Of a stretch of DNA of 11,582 nt, positions 6,695-11,582 are shown piece by piece. Source of the stretch: UBA8106 sp913052135 (lineage in GTDB: Bacteria > Acidobacteriota > Vicinamibacteria > Vicinamibacterales > UBA823); assembly GCA_913052135.1 (NCBI GenBank), contig CAJXDY010000056.1:1-11582 (forward strand). Reading direction: 5' to 3'. The notes under the pieces are model-generated. The model was not told the origin of the DNA and searched no databases. It was given only the letters and a program-made list of their open reading frames with translations. The translations under genes and the position numbers were made by a program. How positions within the stretch are numbered: position 1 is the first letter of the stretch; every line of letters begins with the position of its first letter.

Positions 6695-7381
6695 TTAACG
6701 GCTCTCAATCATTCCACGCATCCGACGCATCCGTGTGATTTCCATCGATTGATCAGCGACGACGTCTGACGCAAAGTGGAAAATTTGCGACTCTTGACCG
6801 GCTCCTGGGCTCGCAAATAATGTTTCGACCATAATCACCGCACCTTGATGATGCATGATCATGTATTCCAGAAACAACTTATCAAAGTCGGGTCCCGTTG
6901 CTGCTTCCAAACCAGTCATCTGTTCGGATGTCAGCATGCCTGGCATGAGCATTGCACCATGTCCATGGTGCGCATGAACGTCCGGGATCTCTTCACCACG
7001 TACTCGCAACCAGTCCTGCATCATCTTGATTTCGTCAGCTTGTGAAACGTCAATACGCCCGGCAAGCATCCGTATATTCTGCCAATCAGTTCGATCGTAG
7101 AGCAAACTCGTCATTTCCAGAGCCTGTGCGTGGTGACCAATCATGCCTTGCATGAATTGCACGTCCGCTGGCCTCGCTTCGACCCTGGATAGATCGACGG
7201 CTTCCTTAACATCAATTATTCGTGTCGATTCGCCTGGAATGCCAGGTTGTAGGAGCGGAGGCTTGGATTCTATGGTGCTTTGGATTAATTCAGCAGGGCT
7301 CGGCTCGGATTTAATTGCCATCGATTGGCATGAAATGGCAGTAATACTCATGGCGAAAACGATGACTCGGTATTTCAACAT
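6695..7381 (-). CDS. DUF305 lipoprotein
   Basis: This protein of about 228 residues has a lipoprotein signal: hydrophobic residues 5-17 end in the lipobox-like AISC, with Cys18 as the acylated residue. The mature part is mostly helical and carries two DUF305 signatures, VQFMQGMIGHHAQALEM (74-90) and LFLEYMIMHHQGAVIM (169-184), which form a ferritin-like helical bundle in this family. Both keep the paired His (83-84 and 177-178). Between them is HAHHGHGAM (136-144), and the protein is rich in Met. DUF305 proteins are often found near copper genes, so copper binding is plausible but inferred. The frame is open to an ATG at 7462, which would put 27 basic residues before the signal; the ATG at 7381 was chosen because it begins the lipoprotein signal. 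Neither has a clear Shine-Dalgarno site. A TATACT box lies at about 7393-7398, without a good -35. Confidence 0.88.
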   Translation of the reverse strand: MLKYRVIVFAMSITAISCQSMAIKSEPSPAELIQSTIESKPPLLQPGIPGESTRIIDVKEAVDLSRVEARPADVQFMQGMIGHHAQALEMTSLLYDRTDWQNIRMLAGRIDVSQADEIKMMQDWLRVRGEEIPDVHAHHGHGAMLMPGMLTSEQMTGLEAATGPDFDKLFLEYMIMHHQGAVIMVETLFASPGAGQESQIFHFASDVVADQSMEITRMRRMRGMIESR

Positions 7382-7475
7382 GGTCGATGTCAAAGTATAC
7401 ACCGTCAATGCTTTAAACAGCCCTAGTTGCAGTCGGCATCGTTGGCGTGGCCTTAAGATCATGATAGAGATGGGT

Positions 7476-8432
7476 TTAGAAACGCGAAATCACGAGTCGA
7501 AATCCAATGAACGCTCTTCGGGCACCAGGATCTGCACCACCGCGAATGGCTGTCCGAACGTATTGTGGGGGATCACCATAATGGCCACCTCGCATCACCC
7601 ACAGAGCCGGCGTTTCAAGATTGACTTGAGCCGTTAGGGAATCCTGCAAATTCTGGTGGTATGGAGTTCGAGTCCATTCCCAGACGTTGCCACTCATGTC
7701 GGAAAGGCCAAATGGGCACTCTGGACAGTCAAGACTACCGACCGGTAACGCGTGTGTGAATTGATAGTTCGCCCGATCGCGTCGAGGAGTATCTCCCCAG
7801 GGATAAATTCGTCCGTCTGTACCACGCGCAGCTTTTTCCCATTCAGCCTCACTCGGTAAACCTATTCGCCAACCGCGGTTAAGAACTTCCTTCAATCGCT
7901 GCGGCGTTTGGTTTGAGGTTCGCAGTTTGTCGTCTAGCCAGCGACAGTAGGCCAGCGCATCTGGCCAAGAGACATTCACTGCCGGATGATCGCTTACAGT
8001 TTGAAGCGTCTGTGTTCTTAATTGGAAACCCGTTGCTTTTACAAAGGCTAAGAATTGGGCACTTGTCACCTCGTACCGAGAAATAAAATATGTAGACAGG
8101 TTGACGGTTCCTTGAGGAGTAGCTTTAGTCAGCCGTTCATTGTCAAAAGCTAAAGGATCGACAGTTGGGTCGCTACCCATTATGAATGGTCCTTCAGCTA
8201 TTTCGACAAAACCGAACAAGTCATCATCTGGGAGGAACCAGGCATCGGAGCGAAACTTCTCCAAGTTCAGTAGGTCATTGGATATTGAGACATGGTTCTC
8301 ACTATCGATCGTGCCTGTTGTAATACGTTGCTGGTAGTACATCCATAGCGCTACCACGATCACGATCGTAGCTATTGCGACGATTCCTCCAACTGACCTT
8401 GAGGGTGTGTCCTGATTAGAAAAAAGTCGCAC
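7476..8432 (-). CDS. Membrane-anchored SUMF1-fold protein without FGE catalytic cysteines
   Basis: This 318-residue protein has one N-terminal membrane helix (about 15-33) and a periplasmic SUMF1/FGE-sulfatase domain (about 76-316). Domain landmarks are EGPFIMGSD (80-88), YEVTSAQFLAF (120-130), HPAVNVSWPDALAYCRWL (149-166), GLPSEAEWEKAARG (191-204), YPWGD (210-214), GLSDMSGNVWEW (242-253), VMRGG (279-283) and FIGFRL (308-313). True formylglycine-generating enzymes carry two copper-binding cysteines in the block after RGG. Here the aligned positions are Asp287 and Val292, so sulfatase activation is not expected. Two other cysteines form a CPEC pair (236-239). The fold also serves other roles (NirV, EgtB/PvdO relatives), so a redox-partner or maturation role is possible. 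It starts with GTG; AGGA (8439-8442) lies 6 bp before it. It follows the RnfD-like gene by 41 bp, so the two are probably co-transcribed. Confidence 0.87.
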   Translation of the reverse strand: MRLFSNQDTPSRSVGGIVAIATIVIVVALWMYYQQRITTGTIDSENHVSISNDLLNLEKFRSDAWFLPDDDLFGFVEIAEGPFIMGSDPTVDPLAFDNERLTKATPQGTVNLSTYFISRYEVTSAQFLAFVKATGFQLRTQTLQTVSDHPAVNVSWPDALAYCRWLDDKLRTSNQTPQRLKEVLNRGWRIGLPSEAEWEKAARGTDGRIYPWGDTPRRDRANYQFTHALPVGSLDCPECPFGLSDMSGNVWEWTRTPYHQNLQDSLTAQVNLETPALWVMRGGHYGDPPQYVRTAIRGGADPGARRAFIGFRLVISRF

Positions 8433-8473
8433 TTGAGGTCCTATTCATGATTCTGCTATTAGGAAAACAATTT

Positions 8474-10000
8474 CTAATTACAGGCGAAGTTCCAACCGTG
8501 GTCACAGGCACGTTTGTACAGATCTTGCTCAGGCATATTTAGTAAATTCTGTTTCTTTTCACGCAACAATAGTCTGAGATCAATTATTCGGGGGTTGGAC
8601 CGTTCAACCTTGCCGGTCTCAAGCAGGTTAATGCAAGCAGCCTGAAAGCGGACGTCACAAGCCCGGGAAAAGTAGGCAAACTCAAGATCGGCATTTGCAG
8701 TAGTGATAAGCGCTTCTCGGTAATGCCCTCCGAGTTCATTGCATGCCCAACCGGAATTGTCATCGCAATAGACTGTTTCAATTGATAGCAGACGTTCGCA
8801 GGCGTTACGCTGACCGTTGCTGCAGGCTTTTTGCCAAAATGGAAGACTATCTCCAATGTGTCGACCGTCAGTTGCACCAATAGCTGTCATCGTCGCAAAC
8901 AAGATGGCCCAGCATGCGATATGGAGTGAGTTGGCTCGCGAAAAAGGCCATTCGAGATTCCAGCCAGACAGGATCCGATTCTGTTGAATGCTGTGCACTA
9001 GACTATCGATTCGTCTAACGCTCAAATTCAGTAGGGGCACACACAAAAGCTTGTCATAAAAGGTTGGCGCCCCAAGTGCGCCAAGAAGCGCATAGAGCAC
9101 GAATACACCTGTTCCATAAAATATGCCGAAAATACCTTTACCAATCGGTGTCTTGGGAGAAGTTGACGGGTCTGTTACTAGAAGATGTAATCCAAGAAAC
9201 ACGGCCGCTGGAATTTCTGAATCAAGGAAATATGGGATTCCAGTAAAAGTTGCATAAAGTGCGCTCAGAGCAAATAGGATCGCAGCGGCCGATGCGGCTA
9301 TCAAAGTTATAGAAAAGTAGTACATCACCACGAGGCCGATAAGAAAAAGGAATAGATAAATGTTCGGGGCAAGAACAAGGGTTGTTGCAATCTCTTGGCC
9401 CCAAGTAAGGTCGCTCGTATTTGTGGCGATTAGAATCAAAGAGAAGAGGCCGAGCGAAAAAGCAGATGGGTTAAAGATGTGAGTGAGTTTTCCGTGTCGG
9501 TTCCAGCGGATAAATTCCTTACCCATAAACCCAACACCAATCATGAGAAATTGCAGATAGAACCAATCATCCCTAAACCAGAGAAATAGGTTTGTACTGA
9601 AGATGATAGGAAATGGTCCGAAACCGATTACGTAGCTCTCACGGCGAGTCCACTGCAAAAGCATGTCAAACGTATAGGCAAATAGCAGTTGTGCGACCAG
9701 AAGCCAAGCCATGTCGTAGACAGGTGGCCAGTACCAACCCCAGTAGCCGAATACGGCTAATTGAACACCAGCTTGAAGGTAATGTTGTGGTCGAATGTTT
9801 ACCTGAAAACTGCGTCCGCTAGAAGAGTGGCGACAGTATAGATACAGAGCCACTTGCCAGATTAAAAGAACCGCACTAGCACTCCAGAACGCATTAGTGA
9901 GTAAAGAGTGACTATTGACACGTGCAACTAATGACACGAGGGTGAGGGTCAGTGTCAGAGCGAGAGGCGTCAAGAAGACGCGACGTGTCATGGTTGCCAT
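8474..10000 (-). CDS. RnfD/NqrB/UnbU-like membrane protein fused to an Hcp-like Sel1 tail
   Basis: This 508-residue protein has two parts. Residues 1-325 are a polytopic membrane domain with about 9-10 helices. It carries signatures of the NqrB/RnfD superfamily: HIFNPSAFSLGLFSL (174-188), VTDPSTSPKTPIGKGIFGIF (275-294) and a PLLNL end (322-326). The spacing resembles the UnbU-type branch more than true RnfD of sodium-pumping complexes, and no other rnf/nqr gene is nearby. A further helix spans about 358-376. Residues 385-508 form a cysteine-rich tail with four C-x7-C pairs (393/401, 412/420, 448/456, 499/507) in the ACxxGxxxAC style of Helicobacter cysteine-rich (Sel1-like) repeats, where each pair makes a disulfide. 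This predicts a periplasmic tail. The domain may handle electrons or flavin, but a flavin-attachment threonine motif was not identified. The ATG has only a weak AGAGA next to it. Confidence 0.83.
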   Translation of the reverse strand: MATMTRRVFLTPLALTLTLTLVSLVARVNSHSLLTNAFWSASAVLLIWQVALYLYCRHSSSGRSFQVNIRPQHYLQAGVQLAVFGYWGWYWPPVYDMAWLLVAQLLFAYTFDMLLQWTRRESYVIGFGPFPIIFSTNLFLWFRDDWFYLQFLMIGVGFMGKEFIRWNRHGKLTHIFNPSAFSLGLFSLILIATNTSDLTWGQEIATTLVLAPNIYLFLFLIGLVVMYYFSITLIAASAAAILFALSALYATFTGIPYFLDSEIPAAVFLGLHLLVTDPSTSPKTPIGKGIFGIFYGTGVFVLYALLGALGAPTFYDKLLCVPLLNLSVRRIDSLVHSIQQNRILSGWNLEWPFSRANSLHIACWAILFATMTAIGATDGRHIGDSLPFWQKACSNGQRNACERLLSIETVYCDDNSGWACNELGGHYREALITTANADLEFAYFSRACDVRFQAACINLLETGKVERSNPRIIDLRLLLREKKQNLLNMPEQDLYKRACDHGWNFACN

Positions 10001-10077
10001 TCTCTAGTGATTTCTCCGAACATAGGTAGTAGTTGCGAGATGGGAATCATTGGGCATTAGACGCGGAGGTTGACGAA

Positions 10078-10104
10078 TCTCGGTCAAATGAAGACTGACC
10101 GGGA
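10078..10104. other. Hairpin in the gap before the RnfD-like gene
   Basis: A 9-bp inverted repeat (TCTCGGTCA with TGACCGGGA, one T-G pair) with a 9-nt loop lies between the SEC-C gene and the RnfD-like gene. It has no following T-run on the - strand, so it is not a canonical terminator. It may be an attenuator or RNA-processing hairpin, or an operator upstream of the RnfD-like gene. The rest of the 10001-10125 gap shows nothing that can be called. Confidence 0.3.
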
Positions 10105-10125
10105 AGGCAACTAAAATATCAGGTG

Positions 10126-10359
10126 TTATTGTACGTCGTGCCAATGGCCGTGTTCGGCTGACCAAATTCGTCTAGTGCTGCCAGCGCCATCACCTGCATT
10201 CCTCATCGATATTGCGACGCCTAGAACAGCAGCAAGCATCAGTAGCGTAAACAGCACCATAGCTGTCCTCGAGCTAATCTGCGTGGATTTGGCCATGCAG
10301 CATTTTTTATATTTCTTGCCGCTGCCACAGTGACATGGGGCATTGCGCTCAAGTTTCAT
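10126..10359 (-). CDS. Small SEC-C zinc-motif protein with one membrane helix
   Basis: This 77-residue protein begins with a SEC-C metal-binding motif: Cys9, Cys11, Cys20 and Cys21 in the pattern CHCGSGKKYKKCC, which binds one zinc and is best known from the SecA tail. A single membrane helix follows (about 33-51), then a short tail ending in RRIWSAEHGHWHDVQ (63-77). The layout suggests the zinc knuckle faces the cytoplasm and the His-rich tail faces the periplasm. This is not SecA; SEC-C modules also occur alone in many small proteins of unknown role. A GTG at 10365 is in frame two codons earlier, and neither start has a clear Shine-Dalgarno site. The ATG is the conservative choice. It lies 69 bp after the porin gene on the same strand. 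Confidence 0.82.
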   Translation of the reverse strand: MKLERNAPCHCGSGKKYKKCCMAKSTQISSRTAMVLFTLLMLAAVLGVAISMRNAGDGAGSTRRIWSAEHGHWHDVQ

Positions 10360-10428
10360 TGACACATTATTCTATATGTCGAAGGTCATCGATGGCGAAT
10401 TGTTTGAAGATGTTCTTATCGTTGAACA

Positions 10429-11582
10429 TTAAAAGGACACTCTTGCATCGAGTTGGGTTCGCTTGAGTAACTTGTTCGATGCGCCTGCGCTCACTGCGAG
10501 TTTCTTTGTAAAGATTCCAGTGAAGTCGAGGTGCACTCGAGGGGCAATCATGTAGGAGATGACCGGCTGATGCATTTCGATATTGGTTCCTGGTGTGTCG
10601 GAAAACGTGAATACTGAAAGGACCGCTTCACGTTCAATGTGGGCGTATGTATACGAGAGTTGGAAGGATCCTGGTTCTGAAGCACTCCCGTAAGCCGCTG
10701 TGAGCCAGTAACCATAATCTTCACTGGTTGCGGCTTTAGTGTTCTTGACGAAGTTAGCCGTCAATTCCATGGGGTAGTTGGCTCGGCCAGTATCAAACGT
10801 TCCGCGGGCGATGAGATCCACGAGGTTGAAATTAGAGTTGAATCCTGTTGTGGCTCCAGTAGCATTCTTGCTCAGTGCATTGGTGTTGCGTCCGATATCT
10901 TTTGATATTTGAGCAAGAGCAACCCCGTCCACATCGCGAAAAGCGTAATCTGCGACCGAAAGGTGGAGACTGTGCGCTCCGACCTTAACTCCTATTTCCC
11001 CGTAACCAGCAAACAAGAACGCATCTGGGCTTTTCTTGTTTTCATTTAAAGGGACCTGTGCGGTCACTAGCTTCAGGGAGACAGGACCACTGGAGGTGCG
11101 TATTTCCTGGTAAAGACCTTCCCAATTGAGATCACTGTCGAAGGTCATTTGAGTGCGAGTGACTGGCAGACCGAATTTCCCTGCTCGAATCGTCAAAGCC
11201 TTGGCCCCGGACGGATTCCACGTGAAAAATGCCCGGTCGAGACTAATTGGTTTCCGAGTTAAGATATCCGTGAAGGTTTGATTTGTGGAGATTGGGTTGC
11301 CCATGTCGCCACTGCCTAGACGGAAACCGAGGCTAACATCGTCGTTAATCTTGGCGTTTGCAGTCAAGCGGAACCGAAACCGGAGGCGTTGACGAGCCTT
11401 CGTGTCGGCTTGAAAAAACCCTTCATGTCGTTGGCGAAAGTCCCCACCGAAGCTAATACGTTCTGTCCAACTAGGTTGCGCCGAAACTGACTCTGCGACA
11501 AATATCATGGTAATAAGTGTCGAGACCAGAGTGACGTAGTGAAGGAGTGAAGTAGTGAAGTAGTGAATTAGCGAAGCAGTGA
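10429..11582 (-). CDS. Putative outer-membrane porin (5' end beyond the window)
   Basis: This is a beta-barrel porin of the Porin_5-like putative porin type. After the signal the mature protein opens with a strand containing FGGDFRQRHEGFF. It continues with RLRFRFRLTANAKINDDVSLGFRLGSGD-type alternating strands, RAFFTWNP, LTIRAGKFGLPV and many Tyr/Phe-ended strands. It ends in Phe (LDARVSF), the usual assembly signal for outer-membrane barrels. The first ATG in the window (11508) would leave only a stub of a signal (MIFVAESVSAQ). The frame stays open upstream to the window edge and adds a hydrophobic stretch (HYVTLVSTLIT) that completes a signal peptide ending at VSA^Q. No ATG, GTG or TTG occurs in that extension and no ribosome binding site precedes 11508, so the true start is probably past 11582. 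The extension overlaps a tandem repeat. The substrate is unknown. Confidence 0.82.
   Translation of the reverse strand, partial: TASLIHYFTTSLLHYVTLVSTLITMIFVAESVSAQPSWTERISFGGDFRQRHEGFFQADTKARQRLRFRFRLTANAKINDDVSLGFRLGSGDMGNPISTNQTFTDILTRKPISLDRAFFTWNPSGAKALTIRAGKFGLPVTRTQMTFDSDLNWEGLYQEIRTSSGPVSLKLVTAQVPLNENKKSPDAFLFAGYGEIGVKVGAHSLHLSVADYAFRDVDGVALAQISKDIGRNTNALSKNATGATTGFNSNFNLVDLIARGTFDTGRANYPMELTANFVKNTKAATSEDYGYWLTAAYGSASEPGSFQLSYTYAHIEREAVLSVFTFSDTPGTNIEMHQPVISYMIAPRVHLDFTGIFTKKLAVSAGASNKLLKRTQLDARVSF
11528..11582. repeat. Tandem 8-bp repeat at the 5' end of the porin gene
   Basis: Consecutive 8-bp units with consensus GTAGTGAA (TTCACTAC on the porin strand) run from about 11528 to the window edge. 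They are AGAGTGAC, GTAGTGAA, GGAGTGAA, GTAGTGAA, GTAGTGAA, TTAGCGAA and a cut GCAGTGA. Three units are identical and the outer ones are degenerate, which suggests slippage with ageing at the ends. The array may continue beyond the window. Confidence 0.85.

Noticed and set aside
7143..7637. A 164-codon plus-strand open frame opposite the DUF305 and SUMF1 genes
   Set aside because: It is antisense to two well-supported genes, has no ribosome binding site of note and no recognisable domain.
8474..10000. Assignment as rnfD or nqrB of a sodium-pumping complex
   Set aside because: No other rnf or nqr gene is present in the window, the Hcp-like tail is foreign to those subunits, and a flavin-attachment motif was not found.
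10030..10090. TTGACC and TCTAAT boxes on the minus strand upstream of the RnfD-like gene as a promoter
   Set aside because: The spacing between the two boxes is 20 bp, too long for a standard sigma-70 promoter, and the first box lies in a hairpin.
10410..10429. ATGTTC-N8-GAACAT inverted repeat at the 3' end of the porin gene
   Set aside because: A 6-bp AT-rich stem with an 8-nt loop and no T-run on the porin strand is too weak for a terminator.

Overview
The window is a stretch of roughly 50% GC chromosome from a diderm bacterium. Envelope signs are an outer-membrane porin ending in Phe, one lipoprotein, and two twin-arginine (Tat) signal peptides. The mix of a DUF6152 protein, its usual hypothetical neighbour, an exported HisC-like aminotransferase, an LVIVD-repeat protein and a DUF305 lipoprotein resembles uncultured marine/soil Acidobacteriota (Vicinamibacteria-like) or related environmental lineages. 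That placement is inference from family content only. No rRNA, tRNA, CRISPR array, transposase or phage gene was seen.

Layout. The left edge may hold the last codons of an unidentified + strand gene. It is followed by a small DUF6508-type protein (128-592, +) with a Cys/His-rich N-terminus. A bidirectional terminator (609-644) separates this from a convergent Tat-exported aminotransferase (664-1809, -). Next comes a divergent pair, a 265-aa exported protein (1980-2777, -) and a DUF6152 protein (2972-3373, +), which share a 194-bp promoter region. A second strong bidirectional terminator (3396-3426) closes the DUF6152 gene and also ends a long minus-strand array coming from the right.

That array reads, from the right edge inward: putative porin (partial, runs off the window), a SEC-C/one-helix small protein, an RnfD/NqrB/UnbU-like membrane protein fused to an Hcp-like Sel1 tail with four regularly spaced cysteine pairs, a membrane-anchored SUMF1-fold protein lacking the catalytic cysteines of formylglycine-generating enzyme, a DUF305 lipoprotein, a secreted LVIVD-repeat protein and a Tat-exported molybdopterin sulfite oxidase. 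All seven face the same way. Gaps range from 31 to about 125 bp, and the only clear terminator is after the last gene. Co-transcription of at least the RnfD-like to LVIVD genes is plausible but unproven. Most products would act outside the cytoplasmic membrane, so the cluster looks like an envelope redox or metal-handling neighbourhood.

The most notable points are the RnfD-like/Hcp fusion next to a cysteine-less FGE homologue, and a tandem 8-bp repeat at the 5' end of the porin gene that lies in an open frame reaching the window edge. No stretch longer than 200 bp lacks a gene. The gaps at 1810-1979 and 2778-2971 are the two largest and hold promoter regions.
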